Below are positions 45,333 through 55,993 of a stretch of DNA of 64,000 nucleotides, piece after piece. Position 1 is the first letter of the stretch. Every line of letters begins with the position of its first letter. This DNA comes from Augochlora pura (lineage: Eukaryota > Arthropoda > Insecta > Hymenoptera > Halictidae), in contig NC_135773.1 in NCBI RefSeq assembly GCF_028453695.1, forward strand, positions 3,906,001 to 3,970,000, written 5' to 3'. A program made the translations under genes and the position numbers. The notes beneath the pieces are model-generated. The model saw only the letters and a program-made list of their open reading frames with translations, was not told where the DNA came from and did not search any database.

Positions 45333-45674
45333 TCACCGCTTCTGGGTGTTTTCTATAGTATAGTACACTTGCGGAGCTTTCGAGCCGAGCAACCTCGCCT
45401 CGAATACCTCGTCCGGCGTTTGATTGGATAAAGGGATCGGTGACGTGGCGTCTCTTGGGGTAGGGCTGACTTTGACATGGTTTTTTGTTGCGACTTTGAC
45501 ATTCTTTGGGGGATTTTGTTGTGTGGAAATTTCGAAGGAGGTGGGTTGCGTAGACGTGAGACTGCAGATTTTTCCTTTTATTGGACAGTTGGCTTTGTGG
45601 CGTTCTAATACGATGACTTGATGGTGTGGACAATTCTCGACTGTGAATGGCCATTTTCGAGTATCGATAATTCC
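45333..45674 (-). other. Protein-like open frame without a start codon
   Basis: A minus-strand register is open for 113 codons, from just after TAA at 45675 to TGA at 45333-45335. It reads WPFTVENCPHHQVIVLERHK, then ANCPIKGKICSLTSTQPTSF, and ends near APQVYYTIENTQKR. The residue mix, the paired Cys in NCP motifs and the lack of low complexity make it more protein-like than the overlapping 128-codon Met-started frame on the same strand (45319-45705). An AG at 45673-45675 on the minus strand could be a splice acceptor. It may be a 3-prime-terminal exon, a decayed transposon gene or chance. I recognise no family. Confidence 0.22.
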
Positions 45675-46154
45675 TTATCGAAGATTTGTATACGAGGCAA
45701 ATCATACTCTCTGAGAAGTTTGTTTAGTCTCAGTCATTTTCATTATCAAATTTCTATTGTTGTAGTTTGATATAGCGACGATTTAAATTCAATTGCTGAT
45801 TTTATACATTCGTGGCATAAATAAGTAACTGGAATATATCATTGTGAAGACAGTAGAAGAATTTATTATTATTGTTACACTATTTTTAATTTCTCAAAAT
45901 TATGAAAGGAACGATTTACTGTCACTTGATTTGTCTTGGAAAATTTTCATTTTGCATCAAGATTCATAGTTTATGGAAAAAATAAGTAAATCAAATGCAA
46001 ACTAACGAAACTAGTTAAACAATTAAAAAATATTATTATGTGTCACTGTCAACTGAATACAATGGTTAAGAAAAGAAGCTTCTGCATTTTATAATTAATG
46101 TATGCAATTTTAACTTCCGATAGAAATCTGTGCTCCAATTATAATCACAACTAA
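45675..46154. other. No gene seen; AT-rich
   Basis: Plain AT-rich DNA without repeats. Confidence 0.55.
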
Positions 46155-46256
46155 TATAATAGTAGTATAATAGTAGTGGTAGTAATAGTATTATAATAAT
46201 AGTAGTAGTAATAAATAGTATATATAATAATAGTAGTAGAATAACAGTACTATTAT
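46155..46256. repeat. (TAG)n/(TAA)n trinucleotide repeat
   Basis: Irregular AATAGTAGTA and TATAATAATAG words over about 100 bp. Confidence 0.88.
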
Positions 46257-47032
46257 AGCAAGCAATGAAATAACATTTCATCTTCCGTAAATTAATTTAA
46301 AATAACTTCCAAATTAAATAGTTTCATTATATCAAGGTTATAACATTTTACTGTCGAAAATTTTGCTTCCTACAAACTCTCTTCCAACTTAACAATCACC
46401 TCTATTTACACAGATTAGTTTAGCATATGATACGAACGTGTCGTATTAATTCCATCGCGACACGCGATAATACGATTTAATTAAGAATGGCGAGTAATGT
46501 AGTTTCGTGATAGCGCAAGTACGGGTCAGGCAAGAGAGTTCATAGAAATGGTATAAAAGCGCGAAATTTTCAAGCCGATAAACTGCAGTGTCTCGAAGGA
46601 TGGTTGTCTTATTTAATTAAACCGACAGCGTAGCCCCCGGCCCCGGCGCTTCACCTGTTCGTCACAAATCGTCCGACGGTATTATGAATTAAATTCGCCG
46701 AGCCGAGTCGCACGGTCTAATGAATTTCTGGCTCGTTTCATCAGCTAATTGAATAATATTTTTGGCACTCTGCCTTCGTTCTTCCCTTTTTTCTCCCGGT
46801 TTGGCTTGAACGAGCCTGCGCTCGGCCTATACGTCGACGGGAATGCCGTTACTCTCATTCGGTTGCCATGCTCTCGATCTTAAAACTGTTTAGCAGATTT
46901 CACGACGTTTGTTTTTTTTTAAACGAGATTTCGCACGAGATATCCCGCGGCTATTTGTTGCTAGGAAAAGTTCTCTCTAGCACGCGTTTTATTCAATTTT
47001 TTTTTGTAAATTCTTCAGCATTTAAAATTGAA
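46257..47032. other. No gene seen; possible regulatory segment
   Basis: 46430-46770 mixes GC-rich words with several TAATTAA/ATTAAT homeodomain-type cores, a texture often seen in insect conserved non-coding DNA, and holds the candidate core promoter at 46552. Nothing coding is recognised. A 66-codon frame at 46868-47068 reads into the ATG repeat. Confidence 0.4.
46552..46590 (+). promoter_or_regulatory. Candidate TATA-Inr core promoter
   Basis: TATAAAAG at 46552-46559, and GCAGTG with its A about 34 bp downstream, close to the initiator spacing of insect promoters. No gene follows directly: the first ATG opens only a six-codon frame. TATAAAA words are common in AT-rich DNA, so this is weak. 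Confidence 0.2.
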
Positions 47033-47056
47033 ATGATGATGATGATGATGATGATG
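47033..47056. repeat. (ATG)8 trinucleotide repeat
   Basis: Eight perfect ATG (GAT) repeats. Confidence 0.96.
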
Positions 47057-47195
47057 AATTTGAAATAGAACAATTAGTAAGATATATGTAACCCTTTCAT
47101 AGTATTTTTAAGCTAGTATTGTTTTGGTTAGATAGGTACGACTAAAGAGATATGTTCATCTTTGGTAATTTGGCCTAAGAAATGATCTTGATTAT

Positions 47196-47512
47196 ATAGT
47201 GTTCCGAAAATCATTCATAATCGGGGAATGAGAGATTCCTGAGGGCATTTGAAGCCAATTTTTCCTTTACAAAAATTTTCTACGATGCACCGTTATCGAG
47301 TTATTAGCAAAAAATACTGACCAATGAGAGGCGCGAGGCAGTCGCCATTAAGTGGAGCTGCCGTTCACCTGCTCTCATTGGTCAGCGTTTTCCTTTAATA
47401 ACTCATGAACGAAGCTACTAAATGCATTTTCGCTAAGCAAAAAGTTGTTTCAAATCTCCTCAAGAATCTCTCATTTCCGAACTGTTAGTTATTTTTGGAA
47501 CAATCTGTATAA
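47196..47512. mobile_element. Long-hairpin MITE, copy 1 (317 bp)
   Basis: The two halves are inverted copies of about 140-150 bp. Left: TGTTCCGAAAAT, GAATGAGAGATTCCTGAGG, TTTTTCCTTTACAAAAATTT, GAGTTATTA, CTGACCAATGAGAG. Right: the complements of these in reverse order, ending CTCTCATTTCCG...TTTTTGGAACAATCTGTATA. The loop of about 60 bp is GC-rich. A related copy lies at 54330-54617. No open frame. TATA at both outer ends could include a TA target site. Confidence 0.85.
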
Positions 47513-48078
47513 AAATTTTAATATAACTATTTATTTCTTGCTAAGTCGAAGCTTATGACCAAATAATTATTTCTTCTTCAATCCAACCTATTTTCTCGAC
47601 AATTTAGTACACTTCACGTATAAATATCGAATAAAAAATTAATGAACAATAAATTGTTCGAAATTGAACAAAACACCGTGTTGTATAGTACAGTGTCGCC
47701 AACCGTAGTCGGTATGCTGGCAATGGAAGGAATCGATGCCTGGTATTTACTACTCACAATCCCTGGAATCCGCAACTTGTTACGCTGCAGAGGAAATGCC
47801 TGTCTCAACCAATAAAATGCAGCGGCCACTGCTACCCACAGCCATAGTATTTGTTTGTTTCCCTTCGTTGGTACAATTAACACATAAAAATGAAACTCTT
47901 ATCTTTCTTCATCCTATCAAACTTTTTCATAATATAAAATCGACGTTTCTTAATCTTCCATGGTATCGTTCATCTATCTTCGTTATTGACAACATTTTCA
48001 CCAAGAATATAAGTCCTCCTCATTATTATAAAATAATCTATAATCTCATCATCCATTATAAGTCCTCTTTTGATCTCG
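47513..48078. other. No gene seen
   Basis: AT-rich DNA. A 141-codon + frame (47736-48161) is AT-rich and runs into the duplicated segment; it has no recognisable product. Confidence 0.5.
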
Positions 48079-48313
48079 CCAAGCTTTTTCCGAAAGAATT
48101 TAAATACCTTCTGATCCTTAATGATACTGTTACCTCGTCCTTATCATTAGGAACATTTTAACCAATATCACAAATCTCCACCGTTTTTATCAAAAAATCT
48201 GCGAAACCTTTACTTACTAGACTCTGCTCAGCTTTTTTCCAAACGAATAAAAATTCCTTTTGATCTTTCATAATTCTGCTACTTCGTCATCACCATAAGG
48301 AACATTTTAACCA
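48079..48313. repeat. Old tandem duplication, offset 148 bp
   Basis: The segments at 48079-48165 and 48227-48313 match over about 87 bp (AGCTTTTT, CTTCTGATC/CTTTTGATC, CTACTTCGTC/TTACCTCGTC) and end in the same GGAACATTTTAACCA. They are about three-quarters identical. Confidence 0.8.
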
Positions 48314-50079
48314 TGGAAACGAAGCTCGTCAATTAACGAAATGATTTCCAAACATAGAAATATCGTAGAAACGAATAATAAAGGGTTATTTTAGTCAATT
48401 AATATTCCGCGTTCGCGGTTAACAAATAAGAAGTGTAGTGGTGGCGTCTTCAGATCTATTATGGCGTCTTCCGACTGTATTGTGCGAGTGATTAAAAGAA
48501 GTCACGTATTTAGGGATTTATGGTCGAGAAGATCGTACAAATAATACTCGTTGAATAAGAACTCGGAGGGAGTGTCTTCGTCGTTCTGCAGCGAGTAGCG
48601 TTAACGGAGAGCCGGCCGGAGGGTCGCAGGGCGATACAATGCCAGGTGTCGGCGCACTTGTAGCCTACCGTGGTACGCGAGGAATCTTGGCGCGGCTCCA
48701 TTGAAATTATTTTCCAGCGGCGTTAATGGGACGCGCCGCCGTTAGAATCTGATGCTCCGAGCGCCCGTATCCCCCGACCCGATAATGAAACAATTTTCTA
48801 CTGCCAGTAAAAACGACGCGTTGGACTGCGTTCGGTTGGCTCGGCTACACCGGCTACGTAGCATTAAATTCATCCGGCTTCTCGTTCGAATTCACCGACA
48901 AATTAATTGCCAGACGATCGACCCCTTTTGTAACTGCACTTGGAACCGTTCGCAGCTTTATTTAGCGGAGCCTCCAACTCGTTTTACAAGGTTATGTTTT
49001 ATATCTTTTATTATATTTTTGATTTAATATACTTTGTTTCTGGATGTACTTAGTCTGGTTTAGTTTATGAAAATTAGTATGGCTGGTGCGTGTGTTAGAG
49101 CATTGATTGTTTACTGGGTTATGGGTTGGGAAGATTTGTTCAGATTTGAAGTGATTTTTATTGCACTTTTGCATGATTATAATTATTTAATTTTTTTTAG
49201 CGTTGATAAAATTTTGTACTTGAGTGAAATGTATAAAAGTCGTTTGATGTAGTTTGATCAAGTTTCGTAAAGAAATTGCAAGAATTTTGTAAAATCTGAT
49301 TATTAGCAAATTTAAAAAGGGAGGAGAAATAAGAAATGAAATTCTCATTTGGTAAAAATATTAAGAAAACAATATCTTTTCAAGAATAACCAACAATAGT
49401 GATACGTCGTTCTCGACACTAAGAGAGCTACTAACCTCCACAGAAATAACTTTATACAACAGTAAATTAAAATATTTGTCAATTTCAATAATTTCATACA
49501 CTAAATTATAGCATTATTGATACAAACATTTTATGTCGCAATTAATTTGCAAGTTCACGTCGCATAAAACAGAATTTAAATTAGTACCGAAGAGACCGTG
49601 TAAGTAGTACAACTCGGCATTAGTCAGGCCGACACTCGCGCCGCTTACGTATAGAACGAAAAATAGTAGAAAATCCGGAAAAAATGGGGACGTCCGGTTA
49701 TTCCATTCCGTGCACGGCCGAGAAGAATCGCTATCCGTGTAGCACGATGTTTTCAAGTTGAATCCGGTCGCGAAAGGAAGGGAACGGAATCCGGGCGTGC
49801 ACGGTGTAAACATATCGGCGTTCGACAGCCAGAAACTTGGTGCAGTGACGAGCGATTTCAAAACGTCGAAACTTCGCGGAAGCGATTTAATACCCGGTCC
49901 TCGACAAGTTTAGCGAATTACTCGCCGGACGTGTTAACACGGTCTCACAATAGGGGGGGACGTAGCGATCAACTCGCGCCGCACGCGGAATCGGCGCGAT
50001 CCGCTCTCTCGCTTCGTCGATTCCGTCACCCCTTTCTCTCTCTGTTGCTATCTATAATTTTCTGCCTCTCTTCCTGCCT
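48314..50079. other. GC-rich islands at 48.5-49.0 and 49.6-50.0 kb; no recognised gene
   Basis: The minus frame at 49514-49861 (115 codons) contains a hydrophobic stretch (FPDFLLFFVLYVSGASVGL) and several Cys. It is the most protein-like frame here, but no family is recognised and no splice context stands out. The rest is mixed DNA with overlapping short frames. Confidence 0.45.
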
Positions 50080-50136
50080 TCTCTCTCTCTCTCTCTTTCT
50101 CTCGCTCTCTCTCTTTCGATCTCTCTGGCTCTCTCT
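50080..50136. repeat. Interrupted (CT)n tract
   Basis: CT repeats with TTT, CG and GG interruptions over about 57 bp. The overlapping minus-strand frame is mostly E and R because of it. Confidence 0.93.
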
Positions 50137-50576
50137 TGATAGTATCGAAACAACGGGTACCATGTAAATCTTCGCTAGCGTGACTGATGCCCATAGACAC
50201 TCTGTGTATTTTCGATACGCTGTAATAAATAATCCGGTCTTTTTTCGCCCGGCCGAGCCGATCACTTTCGAACGCGGACGCATCGATCACACACCACTCC
50301 GAAAGTTTGTTTCCGAAAAAGCCCCCGGACCTCGAAAAACCGTTTCAACTGCGCCAATTTTTCCCGTAATGGACGCCACTCGAAACTGCATCGCGATAAC
50401 GTCAACGGTTTAATGACGAAATCTCGTAATGCTGGATACGTTAACGGTGCGCGGGCGCTGGGAATTGTTTCGGCCCGATGATGCTGTGGAAATGGCTGTC
50501 TTATTTCATGTTAACAAAATAATTTTCTTTTAAAGCGATTGAAATGGGAGTCGTTAGATAAAGTATTGATTAAATT
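50137..50576. other. No gene seen
   Basis: GC-rich to about 50470, then AT-rich. Nothing recognisable. Confidence 0.5.
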
Positions 50577-50940
50577 GGCAAACTCAATTATAAGAAAGAA
50601 AAGTGAAGTAACAGTCTATTTGATGTTTTAATAATATTCAATAATGTTTAATTAGTGTGGTTTTAAATTTGTCTAATGTGTTTAGGCTATGCTATTTTAT
50701 CCAGTTATTGTAATCGTTACCTAGTGATAACCATGATTATTTAATAAATTTCCAAAGATTGAGGAATTAATCATAAGAAAGAAAAGCGAAGTAATAGTCT
50801 ATTTATTATTTTAATAATTTTCAATAAAATTCAGTATTTTAAATTTTCCTAATATGTTTAGGCTATGCTATTTTATCCAGTTATTGTAATCGTAACCTAC
50901 TGATAACAATGATGATTTATTAAATTTTCCAAAGATTAAT
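50577..50940. repeat. Tandem duplication, unit ~176 bp
   Basis: Two head-to-tail copies. TTTAGGCTATGCTATTTTAT begins at 50681 and 50857. Both also carry ATAAGAAAGAAAAG(T/C)GAAG, AGTCTATTTAT, CCAGTTATTGTAATCG and TTTCCAAAGATT. Identity is high in these blocks and lower between them. Confidence 0.95.
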
Positions 50941-51605
50941 GAATGCATTTTGATTTAATTAAGTCCGTTTCTAATAACACACGAAAGCACAATGTGTGCA
51001 CGTAGATACTGTTTGCGCGGCAAAATGTTTCCTCAATGATGAAGTTAGCGGTTTGTAATTGTGGCAACCGATGCACTATTCGAAATGTTTGGCTCCGTAT
51101 AATCCGACTTAGAAACATAGCGTTACACGCCGGGATGCATGCGAACGAACTACGCGAGGCGAGGCGAGGCGAGGCGAGGCGAGGCGGGCACATTCGGGCG
51201 ACGCGCTAATAATTATAGCGCTAACACTGATTACATCCGGATATGTACGTGCATTATGTTTAACAATCATGCGCCGGCAGTGGATGTAACCGAATTCTGG
51301 AATACGGATCATTAATCGCTGACAATGGTCTCTAATGTCGCTTCAATTTGAAATTGGGGAACTTGTTTATCCGCCGTTCACGTTCAATGATTTAATTGAA
51401 AAGGAATTATGTTACCAACTATTGCCACGGCAGTCGCGGCGTAATTACTAGAGGACAGAATAAATATTTTCGCGCTCTAGCTGAAACGGCGAGCCGGCAA
51501 CGCTACGGCGAATTATGCGAGATACAAATGTTTAATTGTAATTAGGTGATTCGTATGGTTCGAACTATGGATATTACAATTAACGAACGAACGTTTACGC
51601 TCGGT
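50941..51605. other. No gene seen
   Basis: Balanced DNA with a GAGGC array at 51153-51186 and TAATTA-rich sequence after 51360. Frames of 67-85 codons are not recognisable. Confidence 0.5.
51153..51186. repeat. (GAGGC)n pentanucleotide repeat
   Basis: Six perfect tandem GAGGC units. Confidence 0.96.
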
Positions 51606-51690
51606 CTGTTTATTAATTTTGTTAGCAATTTGTTTATTAATTTTGTTAGTAATTTGTTTATTAATTTTGTTAATAATTTGTTTACTAATT
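51606..51690. repeat. 24-bp AT-rich tandem repeat, 3.5 copies
   Basis: Units close to TTGTTTATTAATTTTGTTAG plus CAAT. At 24 bp the array keeps one + frame open, reading LFINFVSN repeats; this is a by-product of the repeat length. Confidence 0.93.
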
Positions 51691-52929
51691 TTTCTATCAT
51701 TTCACGTTTGTTTCACGAGTTCTTGATGATAAAAGTGTTTTATTAAATTCTTAAATATAATATCAAAACGTAAGTTATGAAACTAATTTTGCGTGCAATA
51801 TCTTTCGACATCACAATTTCCAAATTTATCAGTTTTCAACTGAATTCACTATTTAAAAATGTCAACACTAATTTATCAATTCACGGCCGAATTGAGAATT
51901 TTAAAATTAAAACAGTTTAATACATGCATAACTTCCCATTAACGATTCATTATGCAATTATCGACGCTCTCACGCCGTTGAATTATTCAATCATACGAGC
52001 TCAAAACAAATTCATGAAAATGAACCCGGACAGTTTCCGGCCGCGAACACGACGCTACGTTTTATCAGCGCGTAATTGTTTATCTTAGTGAAATTCTATA
52101 TCACCGAGCGGTCGCGGCACGGGCGCGGCTTACGTTTCGATAACTCTCACGCCGGCAACGGTCCCGCGCGATTGAAAACGCGAGCACGCCGCCCGTGGAA
52201 ACCTTTCGCTATTTTCATTGTAAACATACACCCGAGACCCAGTTTTTACCGCGGAGCGCGCGCGCCGCGCAAGCGGAACGTCAGCAGAAATGCAACCCGT
52301 GCCGGATCCCTCCTTCCGCCCAATTTTTCATGGCTGCGCCCCGCCAGATAAATTCTCCGTTTTTCTTTTAAAGGGTTCACACATAAATCCACCGTTTCTG
52401 AAGAGGAAGCTTCACTCGCAAGTAAGCACCGCGCCCGTGCACTTCCATAAGATTAAGTAGCCTCCTCCACGATTCTATACCGCTCGGACACTTTCCGGCG
52501 GTACGGGCCGGCATAATAAAAATCCTCCCTCTCGCCTCTCGCGATATGAGCCCCCGCGCGCGCGAACTTCTCGCGATATCGAATCGCCTAAACTGCAATT
52601 ATCGGACACCTCTGAGAAACGTTTGTAGGATGGAAGCGGGGTTACGCCGCTCGTGCTACGGCATTCGCTTTTCAGTCCTCGTCAAATTACCGCTGCCTGT
52701 AGCGATGGTTTGTTCGGTCTACGTGACTGTGCGACCGAAAAGTCGCTTTGATTAAACGCGCCGCTTTAGTCGACGGTCGCGGCAAATTGAAGAGAAATAT
52801 ACGCGCTCATGCCAATTACGCGGCGGCGGCGGCGGTGCCTCCGCATTGCTGATTCGCGCAAGGTGGTTTCAAATCAGAATCCAGCGGTACGCGTGCAGTC
52901 AGCTACCATAATATTCGGACACCGTCTAG
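51691..52929. other. AT-rich, then a GC-rich island at 52.0-52.9 kb; no recognisable gene
   Basis: CpG-rich from about 52030, with overlapping frames of 69-91 codons on both strands and a GGCGGCGGCGGCGG run near 52820. Nothing recognisable. Confidence 0.5.
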
Positions 52930-53290
52930 AACGAAATAACTATTTTGTGATTCGGTCGACTTTGGGACTTCTTTTAATATTCTGAATGTTAAATCATAGT
53001 TTGGATTCAATATTTTAAATACGAAATAATGTTTAGGGATAAATATTCCAAATAATAAATAATATTTAGGATTGAAGATTCTAAATACTATATAATATTT
53101 GCGAATAAATATTCTAAATAGCAAATAATATTTAGGATCAAATATTCTAATACTAAATAATGTTTAGAAATAAATATTCTAAAAATTAAATAATATTTAG
53201 AATTAAATATTTTAAATACTAAGTAATACATAGGATTAAGGATTCTAAATACAAAATAATCTTTATAATTAAATATTCTAAATATTTTAT
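52930..53290. repeat. 33-36-bp AT-rich minisatellite, about nine copies
   Basis: Diverged units close to AAATATTCTAAATACTAAAT followed by AATATTTAGGAT. On the minus strand a register stays open over part of it (RIFNPKYY-type repeats), a by-product of the period. Confidence 0.92.
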
Positions 53291-54329
53291 AGGTACTAAC
53301 TTAGAATAAAATCTCATTCTTTTATTTTTCTTCCTTTTATCATTTATTTGTTTTACATTTTTACCCGACACGTAACAGATATTTTTCTTCGACATCTAAG
53401 AAACCTAATCACTTCATCTGTAAAATATATAAAGAAAAGGATCAAACGCCACAGAAATATTAATTCCCGTGTAATTTGTCAAACACACCAGGAACAAACG
53501 CGAAGCCAGTCGCATTAACCTGAAACGCGTCCGCGTTCCGCGTAGCGGGCTCGTCGTCAGTCATTTCTGTGTAGGATAAAAATGCGGCCCGTGGCAGAGA
53601 GCGACGTGGCTGGCGGGGGGGTAAGCAACTCGATCCCGCGTCTCTCCCCCCCCCCCCTCCCCTCGGTTTTATCGTTGTTGCAAATGACGTGGGCCGTAAC
53701 AGGGCGGGAGAGCGCGGATAGGAGGAACAGTGGAGTGAAAAGTCCGTGTCGGAGAGGGCTCTGTTTAATTGCTACGCTCGCACGCCGCGGCAAACACCTC
53801 GAGTTTATACGCCGCTATTATTTGCCATTCAGAAGATACGCGGCCCGGTCATAATTTAAAACTGCCGCGGCCACAATGGCGCGAGGGGGGGCATTAACGC
53901 CGTATTAAAAGCCTCCGGAGCAGCCAGTCTTGAAACCACCTTCCCTGTCCCCCCACTCCGCGCGCGTTAAGTAACATCGGGCTCTCGCGTAACACGCGCG
54001 CGATTCACCGCGTGCTGAACTTAAAAGCGGAGAAACTTGTTAGGGTCTTAACTAGCCGAGACCCGACCACGTCCGCGGACTATTTTTTTTGGCAAGAACT
54101 CTGAATTCGAAAAGCACAGGGTCATTGTTGACTGCGATTTTCTTATGCGAAATTAAGATTGTCGAATTCAATCATAAAAATGAATTAGATGAAAATTGTG
54201 TTTTAATAACTGTTATAAGTTGGAAATATTGTAGTATGAATTCTTTTAACGTTTTTATAGCTTTGCGTTTTGTCCAATTATTTTTGCCATAAATGTATAA
54301 ACTTTGCTATTTTATTATTGCATGCAAAG
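53291..54329. other. AT-rich, then a GC-rich island at 53.5-54.1 kb; no recognisable gene
   Basis: The island has a 12-base C run (53646-53657) and mirrored frames on both strands (90 and 78 codons). No product is recognised. Confidence 0.5.
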
Positions 54330-54617
54330 TGAACCAAAATTAGAGAAGGGGTTCCTGAGGTTACCTGAAGAAACTTTTTCCTTTATAAAAATTTTCTCTG
54401 AGATATCGTTGACGAGTTATTGGAGAGAAATACTGACCAATGAGAAGCGAGCAGCCGAGTCAACCAGTGAACGAAACCTAGTCCCGCCCACCAGCTGAGT
54501 TCCCCTCGCATTGGTCAGCATTTTTCGTTAATAACTCGTTAACGATACCTCTGAGAACATTTTCGTAAAGGAGAAAATTATTTCAAATGAACTCAGGAAC
54601 CCCTAATTTCCCGGAAG
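54330..54617. mobile_element. Long-hairpin MITE, copy 2 (~288 bp)
   Basis: Same architecture and words as copy 1 at 47196-47512. Left arm: GGGGTTCCTGAGG, ACTTTTTCCTTTATAAAAAT, GACGAGTTATTG, ACTGACCAATGAGAAG. The right arm is their complements ending CTCAGGAACCCCTAATTTCC. The arms are about 120 bp and the loop is GC-rich (CAGCCGAGTC...CCCGCCCACCAG). Within each copy the two CCAAT cores lie in opposite orientation. The outer boundaries are approximate. Confidence 0.82.
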
Positions 54618-54636
54618 TAACGTAATCAATGATAGC

Positions 54637-54657
54637 CTATACAGGGTGTACCAAAAA
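54637..54657 (+). mobile_element. TATACAGGGTGTACCAAAAA terminus
   Basis: An element-end-like word almost identical to the minus-strand right end of the hairpin MITE at 47512 (TATACAGATTGTTCCAAAAA), but oriented away from copy 2. It probably marks the start of another, decayed element. Confidence 0.4.
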
Positions 54658-55993
54658 TATGAAAACTATTGAATTATTTCCAACAATACCACGTAAAAAG
54701 AACATCTCCGTTGAATAATCTTCAGCAGGGAAATATGCAACCGGCCATTATTTTTACTTTTAGCAGGACCGTCTTCGCAACGGAATGGTGATTCGGTGAA
54801 TTTTCAGCGTGATTGAAACGGTAAATAATTAAGCTGTTACAAAGCAGAGGATCATTTATGTATTCGCGCTGAAGAGTTTGGAGCCTGGGCGAGACGGTCC
54901 CGTCGATCGGGAAATTAGAAACTTCTCGCACTCGACAAGGTCAGCATTAAATTGTTAATTAACCTCGGCTCTCGCGAAAGACGATGGAACTTCGCGTATT
55001 TCGACACTTGTTCGCCCACTGCGAGAGAATCCGTAATTGCTATCTTCATTTCGAGGGATGTGCAGCTGCACTTTTTCCGGCTTGCCGCGAACTTCGTAAT
55101 AAAATTTTGTCGGAGAGGAAACTTATCCTTGCAGTTAAAAGTGCGGCTTGCGAACTTCGAATTACTTATTGCTTCGTATCTTCTATCATTGAATATTAAT
55201 GTTTAACCGCGTACCATTTAACTGTTGAAATCGTTGGAAGCTGTGACAGAATTCAATTTTAATAGCAACAATATTTAAGCGATTATAGTTGCTTAAATCG
55301 AGTGCAAAATTAATTGTTAACATTAGTTTATAAGCATTGTTCAGCATTTGTAGCTATTATGTATAACAAGCTTCGACAATTTAAAAATATGTTGCACACT
55401 TTTACTTGTGAAAATAAAATATGATTTTTCTAATATTTATCAATTTAATTATACTAAGTAAGATACGAGGAATTTTAACACTAATGTGAATGGTATTTAT
55501 AAACATTAGTAGTATAGCGTAGCAGTAACGTAATAATAAATAATATAGTAGCAACGAAAATGGTAACAGCTTACGTCAACCATAGTAAGTAGAAAAAGCG
55601 TGCAATGCTCAGACACGTTCTCGAATCTTGAAACACCGCGCCATTCATAAACGCTTTATCATAACATTTAATCCTTCATTATTAACCAACAGCGGCTTTT
55701 GCGGTTTGTCACAGGTCGGGGATAGCTTCGCATTAACTAATTGCCCGGAAGCGCGAGGGGCCAGAAGGCACGCAGGAATGAATGCAAAATGAACATTTCA
55801 ATCAAAAGTTAAAGGTCAAAATGTAAAATACAGAGACAGATTTCAGAGTGTAAAATAACAAAGGGGCGGCGGATACAGTGCTCGCGGAGAGTGTAGAGTA
55901 CAAAGACAGAGTTCCCTCTGTGCGGAATGCTGAGTTTAGCATAATTTATAGAATAGTTCACGGAGATACTTTTTAATTTAAAAACTCTGTACA
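54658..55993. other. No gene seen
   Basis: Balanced to about 55200, AT-rich after that. Two + registers are open together at 54952-55206. Nothing recognisable. Confidence 0.5.
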
